A DNA stretch of 64,000 nucleotides from Sympetrum striolatum (GCA_947579665.1 CANPUZ010000057.1:372001-436000); one strand, 5' to 3'. Positions 1-11,158 are shown, counted from the first letter of the stretch. The notes: generated by a model not told the origin, from the letters alone. Made by a program: numbers and translations.

Positions 1-27
1 ACAGGTGGCTGTCACCTTAGGGGTGTA

Positions 28-967
28 CGAGGGTTGTCCGTAAAATAAGGTTCCCATGGCCCTTCAGTCCTGAAAATTGCTGTTACGGTGGCTCCCGCGA
101 TTTTTTAGTTTATCTGGGTTCCCTTACTCCAAATCCCTTCCCTAGCGAGCTGCCTGCGGTGCTCGGTCTTGGCTTGGCAGCCGTACGTGATGGATCTCCC
201 CCTCACTTCGTCCGCCAGATGTAAGCTGCGCTCGGTGATCCGTTTCCTGTCTCCAAAAAACATTGCACCGGTAGAAATCCATTCCCAGCTATGCAAAATC
301 TATGGAGACATGTGTATGAGCGTACAACACGTGCGCAAATGGTGCAGAGAGTACAAGAACGGGCGTACTGACGTCCATGATGAGGAGCGTTCCGGACGGT
401 CATCTGTTTCTGACGAAAGAATGGCAAAAGTGGAGACAGCGGTACTCTCAGATCGAAGAGTGACGGTTCGTGAGTTCTCCGAAATGATCCCTGATGTCAG
501 CAAAACCTCTATTGACAAGATTTTGACGGAGCATCTAAGGAATGCTAAGGTTTGCGCGAAGTGGGTGCCAAGAATGTTGACCGAAGATCACAAACGTCTA
601 CGCGTTGAAGCGGTGGCACAAAATTTGGATAGGGTATTGTCAAACACCCACCCTACAGCCCGGACTTAGCCCCAAGTGACTACCATCTCTTCCCTAACAT
701 GAAGAAACACCTGGGTGGAACGCATTTCAGCAACAGAGAAGAGCTGGAAGAAGCGGTTTTCAGGTTTCTGCGTGGCTTGGCGGCAGATTTTTTGACTCGG
801 GCATTCAAAAGCTCGTACAACGCATGCAATAATGCATTGACCTCAGTGGCGACTATGTAGAAAAATAGGTAAAAGTCTGAACTTTCCAAAAATGTATGCA
901 TTCATGGAATTAAACATGTTTTCACTGTGAAAAAACACTGAGAACCTTATTTGACGAACAACCCTCG
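28..967 (+). mobile_element. Internally deleted mariner element
   Basis: The ends are inverted repeats of about 29 bp starting CGAGGGTTGT, with four mismatches between them, and both are flanked by TA (26-27 and 968-969), the target duplication of Tc1/mariner elements. At 940 bp it is shorter than the usual 1.3 kb because the middle of the transposase is missing. Only fragments of the N- and C-terminal coding regions remain, so it cannot make active transposase. The exact mariner subfamily is not certain from memory. Confidence 0.9.
169..858 (+). pseudogene. Mariner transposase remnant (deleted catalytic core)
   Basis: The open frame 169-669 encodes the N-terminal helix-turn-helix DNA-binding region of a mariner transposase, including VQHVRKWCREYKNGRTDVHD and later KVCAKWVPRMLTEDHKRLRVE-like sequence. 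The frame then shifts: from about 646 another frame reads HPPYSPDLAPSDYHLF, the conserved block around the third catalytic Asp, followed by MKKHLGG and NREELEEAV. The segment that should carry the first two catalytic Asp residues is missing. It is a dead internal-deletion derivative. Confidence 0.85.
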
Positions 968-1843
968 TATAAAATGTAATTTATGAAGGGCCGAGGAATA
1001 AAAAGATTTTTATTATTATTATTATTATATGTAAATGATATCAAACATAACCTGGGAAATAATCATTCAGATAAGCATTATGATGCAAAATTCACAGCAG
1101 AATACGAAAAGGCTGATTCGGTGCAGGGGCCCAGGCGTAAATTTTGGGGGGGGGAACTTCCGGGAAGGGCCACAGCGAGTGGGGGGGATCAAGGGGTTCA
1201 GCCCCCACTCAAAGTTTGGGGTACGTCTTAAGTGAACCTCCCGAAAATAATAATATTATAAATAATAATAAGGGATGTTATTTTTCACTGACATCAGGGG
1301 TAGAGTCCGACCCCCCTCCGAGTGAACACCTAAAAATTACTACAAAAGAAAATCTATGACGAAAATATTTATGACAGTTAACTGGCTATAAACTAAAACT
1401 TACCTTGCAAAATTAAATGTTATTGCCAGTTCGCAGGAAGAAAGAGGAGGTCTTAGCCGAAGCGTACTCTCAGCTGTCCGATGCAACACTAAAATGAACT
1501 TTAGCTTCAGTCGTTTGAGGGAGAAGTAGACAAAGTAGAACTTCCAGTGCAAAGCAGTCGCCGATTTCAAACATTGTGTTTCTTCCCTACCACTAGGTGT
1601 TACAATGTTGTCTCACGGTCGGCATCGCCACCCCATACGACTGAATGGCGGCTGCGTCCAGTGGCGCGTCTCATTTTGTGCCCGCTACTTGTGTGAACTC
1701 CTCCATTTGAAACAATGTTCAGCTTAGAATGAATCGGAAGCAGCGCAGAGTGGCCTCGTGTAAAGGCACAACAAGAGCATGCAGCGACATTTACCCCGAC
1801 AACCGTCACGTGTCATCTATAGACGACCCTCGGTTTATAAGTA
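968..1843. other. Spacer with G/C-run repeat debris
   Basis: No gene is supported. There is a short TTA microsatellite (about 1010-1026), then 1120-1345 holds G-run and C-run rich sequence with GGGGTTCAGCCCCCACTC, reminiscent of worn DNA-transposon ends seen in arthropod genomes. A pair of matching ends could not be placed. Confidence 0.4.
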
Positions 1844-2331
1844 CAGTGGTACCTCGGTTAACGACGCTAATCCATTCCAGGATAATCGTCGTTAACCAAA
1901 ACCGTCGTCATCCAAGGTGTGATTTTCCACAGGTTTATAAATGGTAATGGATTACCGTATTTCCTGGCTTTGAGGACGCACCCCAGTTATTGGAAGCAAA
2001 ACTTATAATATTTACCGATTTAACTCCGGTGAGACAACATGTGCCGATGTGAATTAGCTACAATTTAGCATTGAACTATTTTTAATATTCTCCGCTAGCT
2101 GCTATTCAGTATGTTTTTATGATGTAACATCGTAACGTACACCAAATATTAGTTTATAATGTAGTGATTAAAAATAGACGTGCTGAAACACGTGAAACTC
2201 CGGAAAGACCAATCGACGAGGCGTCCTAAGCCAAATCCTACGTCCTTACCCAAGATATTTTTTGGTTACAGCAACTCCTCGTTAACCTAGTCCGTCGTTA
2301 ACTAAGGCCATCGTTAACCAAGGTACCACTG
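1844..2331. mobile_element. Pogo/Tigger-like MITE
   Basis: The left end reads CAGTGGTACCTCGGTTAACG and the right end is its inverted partner (GTTAACCAAGGTACCACTG). The left flank is TA (1842-1843) and the right flank is CA, plausibly a mutated TA. CAGTNGNACCTCG-type ends are typical of pogo/Tigger elements. The 488-bp interior has no transposase. At 1952 it contains a copy of the end sequence of the separate family seen at 40850-41352. Confidence 0.7.
1952..2246. mobile_element. Possible nested CCGTATTTC-ended element
   Basis: TACCGTATTTCCTGGCTTTG at 1953 closely matches the terminal repeat of the 503-bp element at 40850-41352. A weak inverted partner (GCGTCCTAAGCC and following) lies near 2220-2246. 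If correct, one MITE sits inside another. The right end is degenerate, so the call is tentative. Confidence 0.35.
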
Positions 2332-2368
2332 CATTAAATTATTGGCCTCGGAAAATATATTCTCTTAG

Positions 2369-2412
2369 ATTTGGGGGGGGGAAATTCCCCCCCCCCCCCC
2401 TGGATCCACCGC
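2369..2412. repeat. G-run/C-run followed by TGGATCCACCGCTG
   Basis: A run of about nine G, a short AAATT spacer, a run of about 14 C, then TGGATCCACCGCTG. This combination is a common terminal signature of arthropod repeats. Only one end is recognised here. Confidence 0.4.
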
Positions 2413-2471
2413 TGATTTGGTGAATGATCTGGTTGAGGAGGATAGGAAAAGCCCCAATTATCCATCATTGA

Positions 2472-2773
2472 CAGGGGTGTATTTACCAGTACACCAACTA
2501 CGCCATGGCGTATGGCGGCAGCTCCCAGAGTTTTTCTAATTTATTTTTTTTGGAACAGTTTCCATCCTCAATTCAATTCCATCGATTCAAAACCCCGCGT
2601 GTGTTCCCTTTTAGAAAAAAACAGTTCCGCCATTATCCGCCAGGAGCGCGGATTGTGTGTTTACATCATAGAGTAAGGATATGGTTTACATTGAAAATGG
2701 AGAAAATTAATTCCTTAATTGGGCGGCAGACATTGACTGGTGTAGGGCGGCAAATGGGGTTAATACGCCCCTG
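2472..2773. mobile_element. hAT-like MITE with 8-bp target duplication
   Basis: The ends are CAGGGGTGTATTTACC and the inverse of CAGGGGCGTATTAACC. The flanks are ATCATTGA (2464-2471) and ATCATCGA (2774-2781), matching at 7 of 8 positions. CAGGGG termini with an 8-bp duplication are the hAT signature. The 302-bp interior has no transposase. Confidence 0.8.
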
Positions 2774-2781
2774 ATCATCGA

Positions 2782-3060
2782 ATGATAAAATCAAAGAGAA
2801 TCGCACTGTGTACTAAACGAACATCTGAGCTGATAGAACCACAAACAGCGAATAAATGTCCAGAAGTGATAGTCCTTTTAGAGGATGATAATCCTAAGAA
2901 ATGTGAAAATATATTAAAGAAAGAGGATGAATATGAGTTAAACTCAGGTTTATCAAGGAACGAAATTGAAGTCATAGTTTCCTCACAAATAAAAATTAAA
3001 ATCACTTGGGTGGAGATCAAGGAAAGAGGAGATTGGATGAGATTCATAATAATAGTCCAG
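2782..3060 (+). other. Unrecognised open frame next to the hAT MITE
   Basis: A frame beginning MIKSKRIALCTKRTSELIEP stays open for about 90 codons before it runs into the repeat starting at 3076. The charged, Lys/Glu-rich composition looks protein-like, but I recognise no family and see no splice context. It could be a fragment of a host exon or a chance frame. Confidence 0.2.
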
Positions 3061-3075
3061 GAATTCTATAATATA

Positions 3076-4534
3076 CGAGTAAAATGTAGCAAGCAGATCG
3101 ACAACACTTATTTCATATCTGCGTCATATAGGGAAAGTTCTCAAATAAAAAAAAGGATTCAAAATATTCTTAATACACGCTGTAATTTAATCGTCTGGCA
3201 TCGAACCTGGGTCTTCGTTGTGATACTTACTATACAGCAAAACAGAAGATCACCATCTCTAATTATGCATGAAAATTCTAGCAGAAATATTGGCTGCTAC
3301 CGCCTTAAACGACATCCTACTTTTCACATATATTCCTTAAGTGAAAAATTGTGATGTGCTCTGGCATCTAACCCAGGAACAGCATGGTCTTATCTAATTT
3401 TTTTTTCTTAAACCAAGTCGTAATATACATCTTCTATCTAAGCAAGAACTTCCTATTATTTCGATAAGTGCATCAAAATAAATAATGAAAACTACCTCAA
3501 TGTATTTTAAAATGGGGATATATTTACCGCCTGGCTTTGAACCAGGGTCTTCCTGGTAATATTTTTTATGCAGCACAACGCAAGATTGACATTTTTAACT
3601 ATGTGTAATAATTCAAGCAGAAACATTGGCTGCAACTGTCTGAAACGACGTCTTACTTTTCACGAATGTAATGGCTCTCTGGATTCGAACCAAGGACGAT
3701 CTTGGAAGTCTAAAACATGTTTTTAAAATGTATTTATGATCTCTATCTATATGCCGAATTTCAAGTTTTAATATTATTGGGAAAGGGTTAAAAATAATTC
3801 TTAAAAATCGGATCAGTTACTGATTGTAGAGACGCCTGGTGTCGAACCCAGGACACATTGGTAGCTGTGAATGTACAGTTTGATTTGTATGGACTTCATG
3901 GTATGTATGGATCTTATTTCATGCAAAGTTTGAAGTCAATATCATGCCGGGAAGTACCTAAAATTTGCTTCCGTTATCTCCGTAAGAAAAGCATTGAGGA
4001 GTACAAATGGCCCTCTGGGATCGAACCAAGGACCATCACCAAATATGTAAAATACGATTATGAAATATATTTATGATCTATAATCACATGCCAAGTTTCC
4101 AAGACATTGAAAAAGGGTCAAAAAAGATTTTAAAAATCTCAACAATACATGTTAAACGGGCGATTTTTGCCCTGACCTAGCATCGAACCAAGGATAATCA
4201 TCGATAATGTCTTAATGGTTTTCGTTGTATATGCACGGCTTCTAGCGATCCCTCAAATTTCAACTCTCTACTTTTCCGGGAAGTGCCTTAAAAAAATAAT
4301 TCGAAAATCCCCACCATGTATCCTTATGGAGAAAATCAGGACTTTGGGGCCTTCTGGAATTGAACCCATGACACTAAGGATCAAAGTCGCTTTTTTCCTG
4401 GGGGTTTCATGTTATGGCCAATACGTCGTAAAAATTTCAAGTCAATGACGCTTGTGGTTTAGCCTGTGAATTAGTATCCTTTCTATATACCTATCTATAT
4501 GAATGAATCCGGAGAAGGAATTATATATAATAGA
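3076..4534 (-). mobile_element. Helitron-like repeat, longest copy (8 modules)
   Basis: On the minus strand it starts with TC in an imperfect palindrome (4534), followed by TCCGGATTCATTCATA, and ends CTCG at 3076 next to T, with the upstream hairpin partly degenerate. Inside are eight T-loop-like motifs, read on the plus strand as TCGAACC or close variants, at 3201, 3367, 3537, 3685, 3842, 4021, 4183 and 4360. The spacings are 166, 170, 148, 157, 179, 162 and 177 bp. No transposase is encoded. The short open frames within are chance products of the repeat. Confidence 0.75.
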
Positions 4535-4884
4535 TAGATTGCAACAATGAGAAGTTTTCCTGAGACACCAAAGATATTGAACTAAGGCAAATTTTCTAAT
4601 CAATCCTCAGTAAAGCAAGAAAATATAGTAGCAACTGAATCAATATCAAAATTCAATGCCGATTTATCTTGTTTAGTTGAAAGTCAGAAAAATAAGGGAA
4701 GCTCAAAATAATTCTCTCAAAGAATCCCTTTTGCGTCAATTATCTATATACTACGAATTAAATTATGACAATAACTCAGAAGGTTTGATTTTAAGACCTC
4801 GGTCAACCCCAACAAATGCTTCTTCTGAGATTGGAAAAAGGTCTAGTGAAAATAATAGCTCCATTTATCTGATATTTAGGCATA

Positions 4885-5227
4885 TACAATTATTTATTAA
4901 AGTTTTAGAAAATGTAATTTACTATGACTTTTGTATGAAACATATTTTTGTATCTCTGATTGTTTAAGAGTTATTCATGAAATAATGATAAACCAGAAGT
5001 AGCTGATTATGTACTTTGTGGGCGTAAGGCCAATTTCATCATTTTTCATCGAACATGACCCAAAAAACATTATTTTTAATGTTTGTGACGTAAAAGTTAA
5101 TATGATATAAATTATAATCACTTATCTTCCAAGTTTAGATTGAATCTAGAGTTCGAAAATACTGTCGTAGATAAATATTTACATCTTAAAAATGGAGAAA
5201 GTCATGTGCTGGCCACATCAGATTTTT
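4885..5227 (+). repeat. Fragment of the ACTTTCTCC repeat family (3' part)
   Basis: The sequence from TTTACTATGACTTTTGTATG to GTGCTGGCCACATCAGATTT matches the right part of the complete element at 53437-54469. It is truncated on the left. The family has no recognised coding capacity. Confidence 0.7.
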
Positions 5228-5644
5228 CTAATTATTTTACATTCTTCAAGCAAATGAATTTGATAATCTACTATTGAATTCCAGAAGAATTGATAGTTTT
5301 AGAAAGGAGTCATCAAAAATTATGTTATTTCGTATAATTTTCAATGGCAATCTAGCGCATTTCTCAAAAAAACCCATTTTAATTAGAAAGACAAATGAGC
5401 ATAACTAAATCTTTGAACACAAAAACTTTCCTTTATGATTAATTAAAATTATTTAACTTCATAACTATAGATATCTGTTATTAGCAAAGCAATCTTTAAT
5501 GAGTCAATTATAAGATGTCTGGCTTACACTGCTTTTGGGAGCATCTGCTAAGTTCAATCAGTCTAGTTGAGACCCCCACAAGTAGTAAAAGAGAGTCAGT
5601 GGCTATTTAAGTTGGAAAGTTCTTCAATATTCAATTACTCAACA
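5228..5644. other. AT-rich spacer
   Basis: No gene, repeat boundary or RNA feature is seen in this 0.4-kb stretch between two repeat copies. Confidence 0.5.
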
Positions 5645-6458
5645 TCTATTATATATAGACGCTTCTCCGGATTCATTCATGGATATAGATAGGATACTAA
5701 TTCACAGGCTAAACCACAAGCATCATTGACATGAAATTTTTACGACATATTGGCCGTAATGTGTAACCTCCAGAAAAAATGTGATTTTGAACCTCAGTGT
5801 CATGGGTTCGATTCCAGTGGGCCCCAAAGTCCCGATTTTTTCCATTTAAATGCATTGCTTTTATTTTGGAATTTTAAAAAAATATTTCCCGGATAAGTAG
5901 AGAATTAAAACTCAAGGAGCCTATATATATACACATGATCTATCGAAAACATAAATGAGTTTCACGGAAAAAATACTAGGTTAGATGCTAAGATGATGCA
6001 AATATCTGCCCTTTAAAATACATTGAGGTAGAATTTCATTATTTTCTTTCATGCACTTATCGAAACAATAGGGAGTTCTTGCTTACATAGAAGATATATA
6101 TTAAGACTTGGCTTAAGAAAAAAATAAGATAAGACCATGCTGTTCCTGGGTACGATGCCAGAGCACATTAACATTTCTCTCATAAGGAATATATGGGAAA
6201 AGTAGGATGCTGTTTGAGGCAGTTGCAGCCAATATTTGTGCTTGAGTTTTCACACATAGTCAGAGGTGGTGATCTTCTGTTTTGCTGCATAGTAAGTTCC
6301 ACCAGGAAGACCCGGGTTTGATGCCAGACGGATAAACTGCAGCGAAGATTTAGAATATTTCCAATACTTTTTCTACTTTTGAGGACCCTCTCGATTTGAG
6401 ATCGACTTGAAATTTGTGTTATCAACATGCTTGAAGAATACAAGCAACATTTTACTCA
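5645..6458 (+). mobile_element. Helitron-like repeat, 4-module copy
   Basis: Starts TCTATTATATATAGACGC after A5644 and ends CTCA at 6458 before T. The T-loop-like motifs start at 5805, 5979, 6149 and 6315, spaced 174, 170 and 166 bp. It is shorter than the 6-module copies, so members differ by whole modules. Confidence 0.8.
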
Positions 6459-6849
6459 TATTAAGCAATTATATGAATTTGAGATTACTTCATACAGGTG
6501 CTTATAGGCAGAAAAAAAATCTGCAATACTTTACAACACTGAATAATTATATCCATCGCAAATCGAAAAACAACCAAGTTCCAGCTGCTGTCAATAGGTT
6601 GTTCTGCAGGGCTTCCAAAATACCAGTCAGTACCATAACTTTTGGAAGTTAGTAGAAGTGGTCCAAAGAGCTCGTAAACTCCAGCATGGAGGCTGGGTGG
6701 ATGGTTGTCTTCAGATCTTTAGCTACCATTCTCATGATCTTCTTGCAAATAATACAAAGGATGGAGTGGTAAAACTTTAATATCTTTCTTTGCATCCATT
6801 GTTTTTGAGAGTCCTTGCGGGTTCTCCTTTCTCAGTCTCAGGCAAATCA

Positions 6850-7619
6850 TCAATATATATAAAAATGAATGTGTGTCTGTCTGTCTGTACTCGATAGATT
6901 CAAAAACCATACATCCAATCGTCGTGAAAATTTGGAAAATTATTAGGTATAACCCCGGGAAGGTTTTTGAAATTTTTTTTTAAATCGGAGAACTCAGTTC
7001 GACTCCAGAAGGGAAAAACTGTTCTCATAAGAAATACATGTAAACTTCGATTTTATCACTTGCATGCTTCCTTTCTTTTGCAAAATAAAATTAGTAATAA
7101 CCAACGTATGGATTTAAAAGTAGCACCAAAAGAAGGGAAATTGAATAAAGTTTCTTATTTTGGTCATGAAATATAGTTTACGATCAGAAATTATGAGACT
7201 CTGAATAATTAGATGATAATTTTGATGAATTTTGAGGCTATAAACAAACTATTTCTCAGTCACGAATGCGATTGTTGAATTTTCTCATAAGAACACATTG
7301 AGAATATATTCCAGTATTCAAATTATGTTTGTTTATAGCAACGTAAATATTTACGTATATTATCGTGGAGTAAACGGTTTTTGATATTTAATGTAAATGA
7401 TATTTTGATAAATTGAAGAGATTGTATGTACTGCACAATTTGGTGAGTTGATGACGTTACTGACTTTGATTACAAATGTCATCTATTTTCAACATTTCAA
7501 TTTTATTGTTAATTTTCATTTTGATGTATTGTATGAATTTGATCATTAATAAATTATGTTTGAGATATCAAAACTGCCTTTTTGTTCAAACACAACAACA
7601 TGTGAACGGGTACAGCTAG
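6850..7619 (+). mobile_element. Non-autonomous Helitron (TC...CTAG)
   Basis: Starts TCAATATATATAAAAATGAA followed by a GTCT-rich tract, and ends GGGTACAGCTAG. It is inserted between A6849 and T7620, as Helitrons are, with no target duplication. GTTCA and TGAAC near the right end can form the small hairpin expected before CTAG. The 770-bp interior has no Rep/helicase gene, so it would need a partner element to move. Confidence 0.85.
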
Positions 7620-7919
7620 TACTGAATAAATGAATGTTCCCTTATCAAAAACTTCAAGTACTCAACTATAACTCTATTTCCTTCTCTTGATCTCATCCAG
7701 TTGATGAATTATTCTATGAATGAATGAATGAAACTATGAATTCTTCAAAGAAAATATATTATGGATCACAATGCCGCTACATTGGATAGAAAATCAGGCT
7801 CCTGAGAGGGCAGACGATCTTGGCAAGCAAGAAATATTGTCCAAATCTGATAGGAATCAATCTGGTAAGCTTTAACTTTGTGGAACTCCATCCTAGTAAA
7901 TGGATGGGAATAACTTAAC

Positions 7920-8105
7920 AAAATTCCACTTTTAAAGTTTTTAATATCTGCGACCGGTTTCGGACTTAAGTCCATTTCAAGCACAAGATTTATTCAGGAG
8001 TGCATATAAATATACAAAGAATAAAAAACCAAGGCACCAATCAGATTAGCTGCTGTTGATAGGGGGAGCGGTGTTAGGGGGAGGAGGAAGGGGAAGCAGG
8101 TTGAC
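7920..8105 (-). mobile_element. Penelope-like element 3' tail, minus strand
   Basis: Read on the minus strand, a C-rich untranslated stretch (8105-8045) leads to a TTGAAATG...GAAACCGGTCGC block (7983-7949). That block matches the tail of the Penelope-like fragment at 9046-9540. No coding region survives on this copy. Confidence 0.55.
7949..7983 (-). ncRNA. Hammerhead-ribozyme-like motif (degenerate core)
   Basis: On the minus strand the order is TGC, TTGAAATG, GGAC-TTAA-GTCC, GAAA, CCGG, TC, GCA. TGC/GCA can form stem I, GGAC/GTCC stem II, and palindromic CCGG a short stem III. The first core box has drifted from CTGANGA, so this copy is unlikely to cleave. The assignment is inferred from secondary structure only. 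Confidence 0.4.
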
Positions 8106-8870
8106 AATGGACAGAATGGGAGAATAATTAGTAAATTTAATTATATTCAAAGATAGTTAATTTACTAAAATAACAAATTATAACAAAGTAACAAATTATA
8201 GCAAAGTTTCTGTTGAAACATGGGTAAAGAATCTTTAGTAGAGACTTGGGTTAATTCGTGACTATTTGGCCATTCTGTTGTGTGTTACTTCGAGTATTTT
8301 TTAATTGTGATTTTTGCCATATTTTCATTTCTCGGATCCTTCCAATTTCATCCATACTCCACTTGAGTTCCTCTAGAAAATTGACAGCTGTTTAGTATTC
8401 AGTAAGTATTTAAATTGACATATTTTATTCACACTCTCACATGGCCACGTTTTGAACTGAGCTGCTGTATTTATCGTATTCCATCATATCTTTATTACTT
8501 CTTTCTTCAGAATTTGCATTATTGCACTAAATATTGCGATTCCACTAATTCTAAATGGATGTCGAAGAGTCAGATAAAAATCCCACCTTGCCCTTCTGCG
8601 TTGTTAGGGAAAAACTTTCGTCTATTTGCCATCATGGTTTATTTTATTCCAATAAAATTGGGCTGCAATATGTGCACAATTTCTTGTGCAAAATTTTACT
8701 GTTTAAAAGTTTTTAATATCGCTTTAAATAAATAAAAAACAAAGATACCTTCAACCATACACGAAAAAGTGGCATTTACAAATTGCACGATTGTGGGGCA
8801 ATTTACTGAGGGTCGGACATCCTGTAATTTACAAATAAGAACCAAAGAATACTTTAAAATCATCCCGTAA
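8106..8870. other. AT-rich stretch without recognised gene
   Basis: Nothing is supported here. Short open frames are present but show no family resemblance. The stretch separates two Penelope-like tails in opposite orientation. Confidence 0.45.
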
Positions 8871-9045
8871 GAATACACAGGCATCACATGACTTTCTCCA
8901 TATTAATTGAAAACAGAAGCATATGCCGGTAATATATAAATAACTCCAAAAAAATAAGTGTTACAGAAAAATGTTTCAAATAAATGTTGTAGTAAAATAC
9001 ATTATCTATCACTTTTATATATAATTGTATATACGCGTTTCGCTC
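8871..9045 (-). repeat. Fragment of the ACTTTCTCC repeat family
   Basis: The minus-strand copy contains CACATGACTTTCTCCAT and GTTGTAGTAAAATACATTAT, both shared with 12178-12440 and 49153-49470. It abuts the Penelope-like fragment on its right. Confidence 0.65.
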
Positions 9046-9084
9046 CCCCAACAATATAATCAGATTGCTAGGGAATTCAAAAGA

Positions 9085-9408
9085 CAAAGACCCAAAGAAT
9101 CCAGTAGCAGGGTCTACGAAGTCTCATGTGCTAACTGCCCCACCAAATATATCGGAAGGACTGGGAGAAACCCGTGCGTCAGAGCACCAAAGAGACTACG
9201 GCCTGAAGAGAGGACAACCTTTCTCAAGCTTCGCCATTCACCTCCTAGACAATGGGCATACCAGCGATTTCAAACCAAAACGCCTACATCAGGAGGAGAA
9301 TTCCCACCGCCTAGACCTCCTGGAGGAAGTAAGGAGTATCCCGAAGGATGGCCAACGACCATTTATTCCTGAACACTTGTTCTCCCTACCAAGCAAGTTA
9401 TTCCTATG
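9085..9408 (+). pseudogene. Penelope-like GIY-YIG endonuclease fragment
   Basis: One frame reads RVYEVSCANCPTKYIGRTGR, and a second frame, joined by a frameshift near 9175, continues SEHQRDYGLKRGQPFSSFA and HLLDNGHTSDFKPKRL. This is the GIY-YIG nuclease domain that ends Penelope-like retroelements: a Cys-x2-Cys pair, YIGRT, and the conserved Arg and Glu-His. The domain nicks target DNA to prime insertion. The reverse transcriptase that should precede it is absent. The frameshift makes it inactive. A bacterial-type homing nuclease is less likely, given the Cys pair and the retroelement-type tail. Confidence 0.75.
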
Positions 9409-9479
9409 ATGCACCCACACCTCCCCCCATTTTTAACCCTTCCACTATCCTATATATGCTGTGACAAATCTTTTCTCTG

Positions 9480-9517
9480 TGCCTGAAGATGTAAGCTCAC
9501 TTATGAAACCGGTCGCA
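9480..9517 (+). ncRNA. Hammerhead-ribozyme-like motif, best copy
   Basis: The order is TGC (9480-9482), CTGAAGA (9483-9489), GTAAG-CTCA-CTTAT (9491-9504), GAAA (9505-9508), CCGG (9509-9512), TC, GCA (9515-9517). CTGAAGA fits the CUGANGA core and GAAA the second core box. TGC/GCA gives a 3-bp stem I, GTAAG/CTTAT a stem II with one G-U pair, and palindromic CCGG a minimal stem III. One extra T sits between the core and stem II. Penelope-like elements are known to carry such ribozymes. Activity here is unproven. Confidence 0.5.
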
Positions 9518-9879
9518 AAATAAATTTTCTGTGGAAAAGTACAAGGTGTTTTCATTCTGCAAATTGTTTTCCACGAAGTCACGCCTTCTCATATCGATTA
9601 TACTACTTCCAAAGGTTTGCATGCAATAAAATTTCCAAGTAAAAAGAGTTGAAGGACCAAAGATACCAAATAAAAGAAAACCAGGAAAGAGATAAAAAAT
9701 ATTATATAATTATTTATAATATAAAGATAGGATTGGTAGTTACCATGAAATATGATATCAGTTATTATTGATGCTAGACTTTCACTTAAAAACTCCAAAC
9801 GCTCAGCAAAGACAAGGGGTTCAATTCTGATATTATACTTTTTGAAAAAGCAACAAATATTTATTTAGTAAAACCACTG

Positions 9880-10140
9880 GAAAAATAATGATAGGACCAC
9901 AAACCCTTTGTCATAATGAGGGTGCTAATACGTCTAAGGTTCGAGGTAACTGCTCCTGGGTACCGAGGAAAAGGCCTGACCCCTGCTGCGCTTGGTTCGG
10001 AAACAAAGAAGCACTAAACCAGCGAAGACCAGAAAGAGAGGAAAGCATAGCGACGGGAATATACGTCGTTCGTTCCCTAGCATAGGAAAATCTCCGATGG
10101 AAATTTCCAGCGTTCGTCTTCCTGGGCGAGAAATCCACTT
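9880..10140. other. GC-richer island of unknown nature
   Basis: About 250 bp with clearly more G, C and CpG than its AT-rich surroundings, open in one frame on each strand. I recognise no protein family. It could be an exon or a piece of a retroelement. Confidence 0.3.
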
Positions 10141-10549
10141 ATAAATAAATAGAATACCCGCATATATCCTCCTAAGTATTAATATTTAAGGCTTTACACA
10201 CCTCACTGTGAGAGTGTCAACACCACACTTCTTTGAACATACAAAATATTTCAATTCTATAAATGAAGCCCCTAAAAAGGACTCCATACCCATATTCTAA
10301 TATTGGTAGAACCAAGGAAAGACTCTTGTGATCCTACTTATAATTATATTTATTTGTCCCAGAATCACATGAATAAATCGGACATTCGCTGATATAGGAC
10401 ACGTCTTATTTGGTACATAAAAAACACATGGTAAAGATAAAGTGACCATAACACTTATAAAACACAGTAATTATACATATTTAATAAATTAAAAGTATAT
10501 ATATATATATATACAGAAAAGAACATTAGGTTATATAAATACTATAATT
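10141..10549. other. AT-rich stretch with TA microsatellite
   Basis: Contains a short (TA)n near 10496-10513 and otherwise AT-rich sequence. On the minus strand it lies downstream of the LINE fragment and may be its 3' untranslated tail. Confidence 0.35.
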
Positions 10550-10559
10550 ATGATGATGT

Positions 10560-10870
10560 ATTATTTAATGTCCACCTGTAAAAAACTCATTTCACAGAGT
10601 AATAACATCTCTCCAGTAAAAATACTTTCAACTTGCTTTTAAACAAGTTAATATATTTCATGTTTTCTGGTAAGCGATTATACATTTGTGATCATACAGC
10701 AATGGGATTTTTCGCAGAGATACCTTTGTGATGAGTAATATGGATGGAAGAATTGGATCCAATGATTATGTACCTCATTATTAGTATTGAATTTGCGAAA
10801 TTATTTTTGGTGATGGATCGATTCCAAAATTTAGCAAGAGCAAGCAAGAATATTCGCATATATCCTCCCA
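10560..10870 (-). pseudogene. LINE reverse transcriptase C-terminal fragment
   Basis: The minus strand reads SIHITHHKGISAKNPIAV, then after a stop MYNRLPENMKYINLFKSKLK and FLLERCYYSVNEFF. The pattern of a short H-rich segment, (L/Y)NxLPxxI/MK, FKxxLKxFLL and YYSVxEF is the C-terminus of Jockey/CR1-type non-LTR retrotransposon polymerases. The upstream polymerase domains are missing and stops interrupt the frame, so this is a 5'-truncated dead copy. Confidence 0.65.
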
Positions 10871-11049
10871 GTTCACCAGCTTCCAGAGGAAACAGTCCAT
10901 CTTTTATCACATGAAATAAAATGAACTTGAGAATTAATTGCATCCTTCAAAGGCCACTGCATAAATAAATTCCCATCAAAATGTAAACGAGGATAAAGAG
11001 GAAAGAACCATTCTTTTAGTACATTATAAAATAATATAGGTATTAAGTT

Positions 11050-11158
11050 AATTAATCCCTTATTAATATAGATACTACCACTTCCCAATTGTTCATAAGA
11101 AATATGTGCTAAACAAAATAAACCAGAAGAACAAAGACCATGAGCAAGTATTAATATA
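11050..11158 (-). pseudogene. ND4: Nuclear copy of mitochondrial ND4, left part
   Basis: The minus-strand translation reads [20 protein letters not shown] followed by [20 protein letters not shown], the conserved ND4 (NADH dehydrogenase subunit 4) segment around [13 protein letters not shown]. It continues directly from the larger ND4 part at 11771-12165 once the inserted element at 11159-11770 is removed. It is a nuclear mitochondrial insertion, not a functional gene. Confidence 0.8.

Noticed and set aside
3858..4448. Several open frames inside the Helitron-like repeats (PSGIEPMTLRIKV and similar)
   Set aside because: The same peptides recur in different copies only because the DNA repeat recurs; frames are short, broken at random and read through the T-loop motif on either strand.
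3076..4534. CRISPR-like array suggested by regular spacing
   Set aside because: The repeated motif is short, spacers are themselves related and the genome is eukaryotic.
9085..9408. Homing endonuclease of the GIY-YIG type
   Set aside because: The Cys pair, sequence wording and retroelement tail fit a Penelope-like element better.
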